Source of the DNA: a virus
Length of the DNA stretch: 59,370 nt
Strand: one strand, 5' to 3'
Virus record (IMG/VR): IMGVR_UViG_3300025872_000062
Span: 1-59,370 of that record
Numbering within the stretch: position 1 is the stretch's first letter; every line of letters starts with the position of its first letter. Shown in pieces: positions 9,640-23,400 of this stretch. Made by a program: the position numbers and the translations under genes. The notes beneath the pieces were generated by a model, which saw nothing but the letters and a program-made list of their open reading frames with translations, was not told the DNA's origin and did no database searches.

Positions 9640-11459
9640 TGGCTTCTGTTGCTGGCTTGCTAAGTGGATTGGCACAAGGATTTACGACTGCGCGTCAACA
9701 GCGCCAACAGGATGAACGCGAACGTCTTGCCGAATTGCGAGCAGAACAATCGCAAGCAAACGCTGTATTCAATCAAGCACAAGAAGCAGCGGCAGCTGCA
9801 CGGCGTTTTGATCTTGATGCATTGACTCGCCTACAATCAGCTGGTCTTAATCCGACTATGCGTAGGGCCATTACGGAACAGGCCAGGGCAAATGCGGCGG
9901 CAACCAGATCAATGATTAGCGGCCTTGCCAAGCAGCCTGGTGTGAAATCTCAATATGGCGATTTTGCCGCTGGGCTAATGGCGCCATCAATGTTTGAACA
10001 GCCTGATTTTGACATCAAGCCGTTCATGCCGGAAGAAGGCTTGCGCGGTATTGCTGAAAAAGCAAAGGCAGAAGCCAGGCTTGCCGCTCCTAATGCCAAG
10101 TCAAATGTCATTGAGCGCGCACGGCAAGACATGCTTCAATATGCACCGCAGGAATATGTTGATGCTGTACTTCCGCGCGTAGGAGCAAATGTAGGTTTCG
10201 ATCAGCCGACCGTTGCAACTCCACTGCAGAACCCTCAGAAGGTTCAAGATTTTGCAAAGTTGATGCCTGACTGGGTTCCTGGAGTTGGCGGAACTCGCGT
10301 TCTTCCTTCTGGTGCAAAACAGCGTGTCTATTTTAAAGATGGAAAACCTGTAGTCGATTATCAAAAAGGTTTTACTGCCGACTATGTAGCCCCAGAAGCA
10401 ACGATCATCAAGAACAAGACGATGGCCGAACAGCTTCGCCAGCTTGTTGGCATGTACGATTACAAACGGCAGAAGGCTGAATCCGATATTGCTTGGCGGA
10501 ATTTGCAAAGCGACTTCCTAAAAGAAAAAATCAAAGCCTTTCCTGCTGAATCGCAAGCTAATATTCGTGCGAAGCTTGGCAAACTTAGCAATGCTGCTTC
10601 GGATACAAATGCCAAACTACGATTGCTTTCTATTCTTTTGAGTGCACAACAACGGCAACAGCAACTGGGTATCAACGAACGTGCGCTTGGCCTTGATGTT
10701 GCCGGAAAGATAATGGGGCTTCAGAAAGAACTTCGCGGCGACTTGATGTCCCTTGAGCGACAGAAGATGGAATTTGCCGCTGCTGCTGGTATTGGCCGAG
10801 ATAAAGGTTTGAGGGGTTCATTCAGCGCAAATAAACAAAATGTTGATGCTATTCAAGCACGCATTGATGAACTTAAAGCTAATGGAACTGCTTTGCTTCA
10901 GGGAAATCTTACTGCTGCTGGATCTATTCTTGGCGGATATGGAGATACTTCGGCTATTGATGCCTCTGCCCTTCTTGCACAGCAAACATCTCGCCCAGAT
11001 GCAATGACTCAAATGCTTATGGCATCATTGATGCGTGGGCAAGCTCCTGCTACATCTGGGCCGCAAATGCCAGTCGTTGTGAATGCCGGCCAACCTGGTA
11101 TGGATCCGAATGCAATGATGGCATTGATTGCTGCTATGGGAGGTCGCGGAATGGTTCCTGGAGCAGCAGGTGGTGGTGCTCCAGGTGCTTCTCCTACTGC
11201 CGATCCAGGAACTTTCCCGCCTGGAACTATTAGTGCAGGACTTAATCCTGCACAACAAGCTGCACGATTGCAAGTATTGCAACGCACATTCCCGAGATAT
11301 GCGGCTACTCCTGCTGGTCGATCTGCATTGGAAGCATTGAAGTATTCTGCCAATATTCCTCCTGCAATTAGGCAATATATTGAACAGCAGGAATCTGGTG
11401 GACGGACTCCACCTAGAACTACATCGCCTGGAACAAGCCCTATTCCTGGTCGACGCTAA
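9639..11459 (+). CDS. Putative internal virion / ejection protein B
   Basis: 606 residues, starting at the ATG of TAATG (9639) behind GTGGAGG; an in-frame upstream start at 9624 lies inside the previous gene. The N-terminus has a short Gly/Leu segment (VAGLLSGLAQGF) followed by a long charged/Gln-rich coiled coil (RQQRQQDERERLAELRAEQS). The middle is mixed alpha/beta. The C-terminal 120 residues are Met/Ala/Gly/Pro-rich with low complexity (NAMMALIAAMGGRGM) and end in TSPGTSPIPGRR. Order and composition suggest a second ejection protein acting with the 4486-residue product. Confidence 0.55.
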   Translation: MASVAGLLSGLAQGFTTARQQRQQDERERLAELRAEQSQANAVFNQAQEAAAAARRFDLDALTRLQSAGLNPTMRRAITEQARANAAATRSMISGLAKQPGVKSQYGDFAAGLMAPSMFEQPDFDIKPFMPEEGLRGIAEKAKAEARLAAPNAKSNVIERARQDMLQYAPQEYVDAVLPRVGANVGFDQPTVATPLQNPQKVQDFAKLMPDWVPGVGGTRVLPSGAKQRVYFKDGKPVVDYQKGFTADYVAPEATIIKNKTMAEQLRQLVGMYDYKRQKAESDIAWRNLQSDFLKEKIKAFPAESQANIRAKLGKLSNAASDTNAKLRLLSILLSAQQRQQQLGINERALGLDVAGKIMGLQKELRGDLMSLERQKMEFAAAAGIGRDKGLRGSFSANKQNVDAIQARIDELKANGTALLQGNLTAAGSILGGYGDTSAIDASALLAQQTSRPDAMTQMLMASLMRGQAPATSGPQMPVVVNAGQPGMDPNAMMALIAAMGGRGMVPGAAGGGAPGASPTADPGTFPPGTISAGLNPAQQAARLQVLQRTFPRYAATPAGRSALEALKYSANIPPAIRQYIEQQESGGRTPPRTTSPGTSPIPGRR

Positions 11460-11481
11460 ATCTGTGTAATAATAGAAAAAT

Positions 11482-14400
11482 ATGCGACGAAGTAATCCTT
11501 CTACAAATTCGTTTGCTGATTACTTGCAACTTCTGCAAGACGATAATTTGCTGCTTACCAAACCAGGGCAGCAATTATTCTTCAACGTTCTATCAGAAGG
11601 TCGCAAAACTAATAAGATCTCTCAGGATCAGTACGATGCATTGGTTCAAGCTCAGAATCAACGCGTAAATCAGATCCTGAATACTCCACTTATTAATCCG
11701 GCTACTGGGCAACCTGCATATAAAGTTACGCAGCCAAGGCAAACGCAATATAGCAAAGCCACTGGTCAGCCTATGGAACCAACGTTGGTTCCTCAGACTG
11801 GTCGCGATTTGTTTTTTGGCGGAAGTCTTCGTGCTGAATATCCGTCAACTGCAATCATTGGTGCACGTCAGGAAGCTATTCGTCAACTTGGCGTAGAGCA
11901 GCAAAAAGAAGAGGATCGTATCAAGGGAATCCTCAATATCCTCCAGCCTGGCGCTACTGATATTGGTGGACGATTCCGTCTTGCTGCTGAACGCGCCAAG
12001 GGTGCCGTTAAAGGATTTCAAGCATCTGCTGGTATTCAGGGAGTTGCTCCGAAACAAACGCCTGAAGAGTTGGCAGCTCTATTCAACATGCCAGACCTTG
12101 CAGAAGTGCAACCTGAAGATGCTGGCAAATTGCTTCAGCAGGAAGGTGCTGCTTTTGGAGCATCGGTCCAACAAGCAATTGCCCCCACTGTTGGTGGCGG
12201 CATACTTGGTCGTGGTGCCGGTCCTATTTCGTCTGTATTCAATCTTGGAACGAAACGATGGGGACCAGCTGCAACTGCTGGAATCTCTGCTGCATTGTCA
12301 TTTATTGGCGCGTCTGGAACTAATGCGTTGATGGAGCGGCGTATGCGTTCAGTCTATGGTGACGACGTATACGAAAATCAAATCAAGCCAATACTTGGAA
12401 CATCCATGCTTGAAAACCCAGAAGCATATTTTGCTGGGCAGATAGCTACCATTCCATTGCAAGGTGGTTTGAATCTATCTTCTGGTATTGGAACACGGGC
12501 TGGATTTGGTACGCTGTTCAATGCAATTCGGAATCGACCTTCTACCATTATTGGAAGGGCATCAGATCTTGGCGCTAGTGCAAAGAAGCTATCCGATGCA
12601 GCAAATGCTGGTCAAATTTTGCAGAACACGCTAAATGCGCCGAATAAGTTTTCTGAATTTCAGACTGCATTTCTGCAAAAGATTGGGCAAGCATCCAAGG
12701 AATCTATTGATAGTTATGTTCAGTTCAAGCCTACTGGTGGACTTGGCGAACGCATTGGTCAATATTCAGCTCTTAGCCGCACAATGCCTGGCTTCGCTGA
12801 ATTCACTTCAGATATTGTTGGTGAACAAGCATCCAATCTTGGATTGGCTGCTTATGACTATATGGTGGAGTGGCGTAAATTCCAAAACGGAGAAACCGCT
12901 GAAGCACCATCAATCAAAGATGCTCTAGTAAATCTCGCACTTGGATCTTTGTTCATCAAGGATACGAAGTTCCAGAACATGATCTCCAATGTTGGAGGCG
13001 CAATCGGCGGTGCTGGACTAGCAGTAGGCAAGAAGATTCCTGGAGTATCTGCTGGAATTAATGCTCTTGAAAAGCGTTACTACCAAGGCAATGTTGGATT
13101 TGTAAATTCTCTTCTTGAACAACAATTTGAAGACATCAGCAAAGGAGTTATTCCTGCACCTGCCGGTGGCGTACGTTTCAAATCTGGTGGCGTAGCTCCT
13201 GGCGCTGGAGTTGAAGCTCGTGGATTGATTGGCGCGGAAGTTCCTATTTCTGTTGGTGGTGGAAAGATTGCAATCTACAATCCTGAAACCAAAGAAGTTC
13301 GCTATTCTAATTACAGCGACGTCTACAAAACATTTACTGAACCGACTAGCGCAGAAGCAAATCAACAAATTGCAGGTGCCATCTCTTCACTTCCAGTAGA
13401 ACGTATTGGCAAGGGAATTACAGGAAGGCTATCCGCATTTGGCGGAAGGGACGTTGTCAAGGGCGAAGGAGATAGCCGACAACAACTTGTTGGAGTTATC
13501 GGCAATCATGTCGTAGTACGAGAAAATCCTATTGGCGATGATGGAATTCGTTTGTCGCAACCGGAATACAGCGTTCTGCGCGTATCGGATCTTGAAGAAA
13601 ACAATCGATCCATTGCAGAACAAATGTTTGGTGAACTTGGCATAACTGCCTCGGACACTCCGTATAACTATAATCCCTCTAATCCGCGAACTGGTGCTCC
13701 GTCTCTTCAGGATATTAAAGTTGCACAAGACGATATCTTTAGGATTTTCAAGCCAAAAGGCAGCACAAAAGAAGCTTACAAAGCTATCAATGAATACTTT
13801 AAAAGCTATGTGTGGATTGATAGCAATACGCAACTGCGTGGTCGAGTAGTTGGACGCGCTGCAAATAATGACGCTATTGTCCAGCTGCTTGGATATGACA
13901 CTGCAATCATTCGTGTCAATCCCGTAAACCTTGAAAAAGGCGGAAAGCTAAGTGCGACTGCTCCTGGTGATGTTGTAAACCTTTCCAACATTATCTCGGA
14001 AGCAAATCTCTCCGAGGCGCAACGGCAATATCTTCAGGAGTATGACGATATTGCAGATACTCCGAATGCAGTTTTTGCAAGTAAGAATATAGACTCTCAG
14101 AATTTTGCTATTGCACTTACGCCTCAACAAGCCTCTGCGGCAAGGGCATTTTTTCCTGCACTGCAACAAGCGCAGTCCCGTATTGATCAAGCTCAAGATC
14201 CAGTCAAAATTGAACAAGACATCAAACAACTCAAGTCTAAATTCCGAAACAAGATTCTTGGCGTGTTGGCAAAAGCGGATTCCGAATTTGAACTGGGAAC
14301 TGTTATTGTCGCCGATACTGCGCGTGGGCGAGAAAATGGAATCGTTATTGACAATACCGATTTCGGTCCTGTTGTCGCATTTGAATCAACTGGATGGCGT

Positions 14401-17400
14401 GGAGTAATTGTTCAGCCTGGATCGATTGTGTCTGGGCAAAAAGTATCTCCATCTCTTCTTGACCAACAAGAACAACCATCTACCAAACCAAGCAAGCGCA
14501 AAGAGCCTAAGCAAAAGAAGCTGCCTAAGGTTCAAGAAGAACAGACTGTTTCTCAAGAACCTAAACTTGAGGAAGAAAAACCTGTTGTTAAAAAACGCAA
14601 GCAGGGAAAACAAGAACCTGTAATTGAAACTACGGAAGAAGAGACCAAGCCGACTGCTGTTTCAATTGGCGATTACAACGATATCGCAAGTAAGTTTGGA
14701 AATCATGTAACGACTCAAATGTCCGATGACCAACGCCGTGTTGCGTTGAGTCTTTCAGATTTTATTGAGGTTGTAGTCCGTGATCCAAACTCGCCTGATG
14801 AAGAAGCCGCAACGGTTGAGCGTATTCCTGTTTTCTATCAAGGGAAAAACCTCTATCATTCGGCTGTTCGCAAGATTGCGAATAGTCAATACAGTCGCCT
14901 TACCGATAGAGAGAAGGCATTGCTTGCTGCTCTTGGCGTTCCAGATTATAGGAATAAGGCCAATAAACTTTGGTGGAATGGACAATACCAACTTGTTCAA
15001 TTCCTTACCGATCCTCAACTTAAGAATATTGTAAACAAGCTTTTCGATGAGATGTCCGATCCTGGAAATTTGGATTTGGATATGCCCACCGTGCTTGTTG
15101 ATATCAATGAGCCACCAGCAACGGAAGCACCTTCTGTAATCCCGGCACCTCAAGAGAAACCTATTGAGGTTGAATCTCTTGCCCCTATTGTCGAAGAGCC
15201 TGTTGCGGTTCAGCCAGAACCGCTTCTTGATGAAGAAGAAGCGGCTATTGAACAGGACATTACTGCGCCTCCTGTTATTGATGAGACTGTAATTCCTCTC
15301 CCGCAGGAAGAAGAGCCTATTGTTCCGCAGATAGAAGCGCCTACGATTCTAGCATTGCCTACAAAGCCAGAGGTGGCAATCGAGGTAAAGCCTGAAGATA
15401 TACCTGCTCAACCTGATCCGATTATCGTTCCTGAAAATGCTCGGATAGATGAAGATCCGATCATTGATATTTCCGTATTGGAAAATCAGCGACTCGGAAC
15501 GATGCTTGTCAAAGACATCAATGTCGATGCAGGTCGATTCCAGTTCCGTGCACTATCTGGAACAGAGGGTGTTTCTGGAAGTACGGCTGATGCCCAGGCA
15601 TGGAATCGCGATCTTGCTGGTGTAGTTGCTGTATGGCGTGACCCAGCAAATAACAAAGTCTATATTGTCAATGGGCACAATCGGTTTGCCCTTGCCAAAC
15701 GATTTGGCGTCAAGGAACTCGATGTTGTGTTCCTTGATTCTGCGTCAGCGGAAGAGGCACTGTTCACAGGTGCCCTGATCAATATTGCTGGTGGGAATGC
15801 TACTCCCGTAGATGCTGCAAAAATATTCCGCATGCAGCCGCGCTCGAAAGAAACGCTGCGCCAGCTAGGTGTTTCCATGAATAGCAACCTTGTTCAGCAA
15901 GGCTTGTCTATCTCTCGTCTTCCGTATCAGGTATTTCAAGCTGCTATCAATGATTCGTTCGATAGTCCAAAGATGGCACTATACGCAGCCATTGCAGAAA
16001 ACCCAGATATGGACGAGCGTCGCATGGCGCTCCTCTGGGAAAAAGTGCGGACAAAAGAAGATGGAGTTCCGTCGACATTCAAATCTTCTGTCACTATTGA
16101 TGGTATTCGTGAACGAGTTCTTGATCTTATTGGTTCGGAGTTGGAGTTTGAAGAAGGTGCTCTTCCAGGTATGGAAGAGTTTGCCGCCTTTCGTTCTGCA
16201 TCCGATGAGTCAGTAGAACTGCGTGGAGCAATTCGTCGATATCTCACGCAAGAAAAGCAACTGCTGCAACGCCTTATTAAAGATCAAAACAAAGACATAC
16301 TCGATAGGGCTGGCAACAAACTAAATAACGATCAGAACCGCGCCATTGCTGAATCTAATGCGGATATTCTAAATGTCTGGTCTCAAATTGTAAGGCTTGA
16401 TAAGCAGTTCCGAGACTACATTGAAAGTCTTGCCAGCAATCTTCCTAAGGGTCAAATTAGCAAACAAGGGCTGGATGAGTTCGTTCGATCAAATAGTGAA
16501 TCAATCCGAAATCAGGTTCTCACTGCAAGAGAGCGTTTGCTCAATAGGGCTTCTGGAAATGTTGAAATTCCTACTACTCAAGAAGAACCCATTGCGCCTA
16601 CGGAAACAGTAGAAGATATATCGCTATTTGAACAGCCAGAAGAACCTGTTGCCGTTGAAGATGTTGTCGCTGAAGAACCTGTGCGTGAACGAATTGAAAA
16701 CACGCCGGTCATTCCAATATCGTTTGAAAAAGATGGAATAGAAGCGCTTCAATCTTCTAAAGATGGAATAGAAGCTCTTCAATCTGCTCTTGATAATTTG
16801 AACGAGCTTAAGACTCAATACCCATATGGGCTATATAAAGTTGATGAAGATGACACTTCGTATATGCGAAGTGATCTTGCTTGGTTTGATAGCAAATTTC
16901 TCGCAGATGATAGAGAGACCATTGAAAACGAAGGCACTTCTGTATATCTAGAATTTGTAGATACATACAATGAATTCCTAGCTGAAGATAGTGATATTGC
17001 ATCAGAGTATGAAATAGCTGGTGCTGCACTTGCTACTGTTATTCGGAAAACTTTTATCAATGGGTTTCCTGGCGAGGAGCCATTGAATATTGCAGTTCCT
17101 GAATACAACCAACTTGATCCATCTTTTTACAAAGATGATGAATCGTACATGCCGCTTGTTTGGCAACAAAAAGCATTTGCCAAGCGCAAAAATATAAAAA
17201 AGAAATATGAGTCTTTTATCAGAGACTGGGAAATAGAACTTGCAAATAGACTAGCGGATAGGTATTTGCCTGTCTTTGCAGATTCACTTGACATTGATAT
17301 CAGGACTGAACGACCTGCAGCACAAAAGCCAACTGAAATTGCACCAGAAGAGCAAATCTCTGAACCCAGTGTTGCTGTTGAGAATGCTCCTGAAATAGAA

Positions 17401-20400
17401 TCTATTCCGCCATCCAAGATGGAAGAGATTCGTTCATCTGTAGATGGATTTATTTCAGATATAAGGGAATCGCCAACAAATGTTTATACCAATAAGTATG
17501 GTGACCCTGGGCAACCAAAGACCGTTGTTTATGACATAATTAATTATGTTGACAAAACGTCTGTATTTGAATCGATTAAAAATCATTTTGGAATCAATGG
17601 CAAATTTGCCACAAAGGATGAGGTGATCGATGTCCTAAAGGATATTCTTGTTGGGTATCTACCTCGTACAGATTGGCGATCTGATCTTCAGAATACCTAT
17701 AGTAACCTTGACCCAGATTACTTTAGTGATTTCAACTATTGGAATCAAATTGCTGATCAGCCAGAACTGTCTCGAGTATTTGAAAAAGAACGAAGGCTGG
17801 GTGAGCGCAAACAGTTGTTCGATAAATTCAAAAACGAATTTAATTATCGAACACGCCTAGCCCAAGAAGATATTGCAGTTGAATACCTAAAAGAGTTCCC
17901 TGAGCTTCCAGCAATCATTGGGGTTCAAGATGCAGATCCATACGTTGTTTTTGGAAAAGACAAATCTCGCATATTGTCTGAACTTGGATTCTATAAATCT
18001 ACTGATGAGCAAGTAGCGTATAGCATCCTTGGCAACATGTTCCCCTGGACGCAAATTGATAGTGGCGATTATGAAAAAGAGCTTGCCACTATGTCTCGAT
18101 CAGAGATCATCAATTCCATGGCGGCATCCATACGGAATCAATTGCTGTCGCCAGAAAATGATGTAATCTCATCTATCGAGGCAGAAGCATATCCAGATGC
18201 CATCAAATTGATGGTAGATGATATTGTTTCAGATTATTCCCAACTGTTCTTCGACAATATTCCAGTATTGTCTAGCCGCGATGATTTGCAATCTTCTCCT
18301 ACAGAGGAAGAAGGGCAATTAGGTTTGTTCCAGTTCATTATGAACGGAACGGATCAACCTAAAACAAAGATTCACATCAACAATCCGCGCCTAACTCTTA
18401 CAGAAGACGAGAAACAAAAGCTGCGCGAATCTGGTTTTGTAGTCAATAACCGTATCGATGCAGCTGCTGTTGCTTTGTTTGCAAGTCAAGAGTCTCCAGT
18501 TATTGCTCAAGAGATTACGATAACGGAGATGCCATCTTCTGGCATGCTGGCACAGGCATCTGTTGTTAGTCCTCGTATCGATCTCAAGTTCAATAAACTT
18601 AGCATTGAGGCGTACAGGATTACTGACAAGGCAACCCTGAAGGTCAACATTGCCAGGCTTCTTGCCGTGACGCAAGAAGGTCAGAAGATGTCCGAAGATG
18701 AGTTGAACTCAGCAGCCGAGAACATTGCCAACTATATGGATATGCTCGGTCATTCCGTAGTTTCTCGTCGCCTTAGAGCAATGGCCGATGCCGCAATGCT
18801 CAATGTTTTTGGCAGAAGGTACATGGGCGGAGCGCAGATTTTCCAAACTGATCGCGAAGCCGACTTTATGTCCTATGACGAATTCATGGCTCGAGATCTT
18901 GGACCTTTGTATTTCCAGTTCAAGAAGAAATTTAATGCCATTTATGGAGCTGCTACTGGCAAGGCAACATCCAGGCTGTCTTCAAGTCAGATATTTGAAT
19001 CGACTAATCCTGATATTGTTCGCAGCCGTGCTGCTGCTCTGGCTGAACTGGCAGAAGAAGAAACAGAGAAGTTCCTACGCGATAAATTTCCTGCAATTGG
19101 ACACATATTGAATGTTTCCAAGCCAAAAGACATGCTTGGAACAAAGGGGATGCATACAACTGCTATCGATCCTGATACAGGTCGTGCCGTTCGATTTATT
19201 ACTGCATTCCATAATTCTAATATCGAAACCGTTTTGCATGAGATTGCGCATGGCTGGCTTGAAGGATTGCCATACTATGCTGCCCATGAACTTGCAACGG
19301 CAATGGGTAAGACGCTTCGTATTCCTAGCCCGACCAATACGTCAATCATTCCTTATGAAATGCATGAGGAATTTGCGTATGGCATGATGTTGTCTTTCGC
19401 CAATATGGATCTCGGAACATTTGGCGAAAGCAAGGGTTGGATTGGAACAACTTCTGGAAGGAAGATGAATGAATCCAATCCTATCTATCAGCAGCTTCTA
19501 GGCATTAGTAAATACGCGCGTGAAATGTATCAGAACATGCAGCTCACGCCCAATATTTTCAATAGCGTATATCATTTGCGATTCCGGCCAGAAGGTGAAG
19601 GAGAAGCAGGTACGTTCTCTGGAACATGGCGCGTGTTTTATCAAACAGAGAAAAAAGTAAAATCCAAAATCAGTTCCAACGGGAAGCAGCAATACAGGAC
19701 CATTAAAGTTCCAAACAACAAGCTGTATCTATGGCGCGGCGCTCCTATTGTTTGGACTGATTACTCAACCGGAAAGCCTGTTTCATATGAAGCCGACATT
19801 CTAAATGATGTTGGGCGTACTAGTAATCCTAGTCATTACGTTCAAGTTCGGACTTATTTGACTCAAGACAGGCTTGAATCTGAAAGTAGAATTCAAACTA
19901 TTCAGGCTGGCAGTATCCAATATATTGGAGGAACGATTTCTGGTATTCCTCCTGCTGTTCAGTTCACAATGTCTAAGTGGCTTGCTTTTAATCGCGGCCT
20001 TCTTGGTGTTGAAAGTTCCGTACCAGAACAACGCAAAATTGCTCGCGAGCGCATTGAAGAAGCTGCTCAAGGACGAATCTCCGAAGAAGCTCAAGAGGCA
20101 TTCAAGTCTCGTGGAGTCGGAGAGTTCTATACTAAAAATCAAAAGATCAATGTCATTGCCAGGAACTTTGGTCTTCCATATTTGAAATCGACTGCATTGA
20201 CGGCAATCTCCAAAAACATTTCAGATCAGTCCGTCAACAAGTTGTGGGCAAACAGAACGACATTGATGCGGCAATATGCTGACGATCCCATTGCCACACT
20301 GCAAAAGAATCCAGAGCTTTGGTCTTTGCATCAAGCGGCAATTTCCGAACGCATCAAATATCGATTGAATCAAAATGCCAAAGAGAAACCTGGTTTGCGC

Positions 20401-23400
20401 CAGCAAGCCTTGAAGACTTTGGCGGACCCTAAGCGTTTGCAGCGATTGACGAAATCAATTCTGCGCGCACATCTTGGAAGCATTGCTTCCAAGGCTAGTG
20501 TTTTTCAGGATATGCGTAGGATTTTTAATCCGCCTACGTCTGGATACCCTCCTCAGTTTGAAATAATGACTGATGGATTTGGTGCTCCGACATATTCCAG
20601 GAAGCGAAAAATTCTTGGCATCAACGATCTTCGAGCAAACAAGAAACCATTCTTCGTTAATCTTGACGACGGATCTGTCGTTGGATATCCATACATTCCA
20701 CCTAAATCCAACCTGTGGAAAGAATTGGACGCAGAAGCCGACTCGTTCATTGAAGATATTGAAAATGCAAAATATTCCAGCCGATGGTCTGAGAATAGTT
20801 TGAATTTCAATATCCCATCCATACAGCTGGAATTCAATGGAGAGATGGTTGAGTTTGGCAATACAAACATCCAGCAATTGAATACGCTGATTTATAAGCA
20901 GCTTCAGAATTCAGGGATTACTTTTGATCCGCAAAGCTCTGACATAAGCTACTATGTAAATCATCCTTATTACTATATTGCTGGAACTCTTGTCAGTGCT
21001 AGGCCGCATCAGTTTGCCAGGTTGAAACAAGAACAGTTCTACGACTTCCAACCTAATCTTCAATCTAATTCTGATTCTGATGTGACGAGCCAGGTGGAAC
21101 AGATTGGAAATATCGATGAGGCTATCCCTGCCGATTTGATTGACGAGTCAAACGATTTTGATGGAAGTGAGCCACTTAGGAATGCAATCATTGCCGACTC
21201 TGGCAGGTCTGTTCCAGATTATGGCTATCAGCAATTCACTACCGAGCGTTATGCCAATGAGACTCAACGATCAAATGTTGTGTCGGAGCAAGTCTTTGTC
21301 GAAACAGCGCAGCGTGGCGTAGATGGTGTCTATCAATCTGCCGTTAGATCGCTTGCAAATGGCGAGCCTTCTGAATACAAGCGGAAGATCAACTGGATCA
21401 CAAACTATGCTGCTGACGTGATTAATGGGGCTTTCCATTCAAATGAAGCAGCTATTGATGGATCGTTCTATGGCTCTGCTGTTGTCAATGAATCCAAGGC
21501 TCACTGGGTTGGAAGCATAAAAGTTGGCAACACAAACATGTTGTCTGCCATTGCAAAGGCAGCTCATGTCGGTAGGCAACTTGGTCAACCAAATACGTTC
21601 ATAACTGCAGACGGTTCCAACCTTGAATATGGATTCTCAAACGAAGGACATGCCGTTGTGCCGGCAATGGATATTCGTTTTACATCTCCTGTTGACAGCA
21701 TTGCTGCAAAACAATTTGCCAATCAGTATTCTGATGTTGTTAATGGGTTGGAGATTTCCGATGCTGGGATGTCAATGAAGATATTCATGGTCCCAGATCA
21801 ACAGATTGGAAGGTCTGAATCCAATGCGTGGACAAGCAGTGCAAAGACAGCAGTCTCCGAATTTTTCTCCCCTGGACAAGAAGCGCGAGCAGGTACGACC
21901 GTATCGCAAGTCAATCCAATCCGTCTTAAGCTCTGGAACCTGGGCAGTTCCGAACTTGGAGGAATCGGACGTTTTACCGAATACGAGCGAGTTCTCGATA
22001 TCGTTCAAACCAACGGAATCGACGAAGCCATTCCGTCCAAAGAAGTAGAGCAGCAAATCAGGTCGAAGCGAATGCGAGATGCATTCAATAAAACCTTCTC
22101 GAATGTATTTGGAAAGCAATTCCAAATCTCCGAGAATGTAATGTTTAGGCGATCTAATGCAAGCTTCAATGTCAAATCCATAATTGCTGAACATAGGCAA
22201 GAGCAGCCTGTTGATGGAACGGATGTCGACAAGAATGTTCTGTTCGCCTATCAAAAACTTATCGACCAACTAAAAAAACAACACAAGTCCATTGGCATTA
22301 CATTCGAGTTTTCCAAGCAGCGAACTGAAAATGGAGAACCAATTCGTAATGCATCTGGTGTTTTGCAGTTTGCAGATATGTATGATGGGCGACAAGAAGT
22401 TGCCGCTTATGACATTCGGCAGAATCGCCATTTGTTTATTCATCCAGTGACCGAAGAGTCATTTGGTATTGGCGTGGAAGAAATGCAAAAGCATCCATTG
22501 TGGGCAATGTCCACTATCAAAGATGCAAATGGCGAATCCATGCGCTGGATTGATGTTTTGAATGGCATCCAGCAAGCATTCAATGTTTCGATGCATGATG
22601 CTAATTATCAAGGAGAAGGAGAGAGCCTTGGATATATTGCCCATGCAATGATTACTGAAGATCCCTGGGCGATCTGGGCACTTGCCAATGAAACAATAGT
22701 TACGGATGCATATGTCACAAGCAACATAGATCGCATTGGTCTCAATGGTGAAATCAACTTTGCAACCAATGTAACTGGAGATTTCCAGTTGCATAAACTA
22801 TCTCTTCCCCCGCTGGAAGATATCCTTTGTGGATGCAATGCTGTTGACGATGTCATTCGCGGATTCGCAAAAACCTTGCGGTCTGATTTTGATAACTACT
22901 ATGGAACTAGCCCTATTCTTGATCCTGGTATGACTGGATCTGGTAATGCCATTGAAAGTGCCAATGGGCATATTCTTGGATTCCATTCTCCGAATGCGGA
23001 AAAGGCTATCATTGATCCTAAGTTTGGAACCGTAACTGCAGATTTCGCAGAAGAGGATTTTGGGTTGATCAGGAACATGACGTTTGTCAATGTTCCAAAT
23101 CCAACACCTTCTTCAGTGCGCAATGCAGTAATCAATCCTGCGCCTCCTGCTCCTAATCCAAATAGGACTCAGACTGCACTCAAGGCTGCGCGCAACTCCG
23201 CTTTGTTTACGAATGAGATATTTAAGGCTGGGGCTGCTGGTGACGCATCTCCAATCTTGATGCAGAATTACATTCTGACTGTTGACAACCCTGCTGCCTT
23301 GGCAAAGCAGATTAAATCTTTGAAGCGTGTGTTTATGAATCCAAACCTTGGATTTGAATTCAAGGGAAAGGTTTATAACGCCGATGGAATGTACGGAAAG

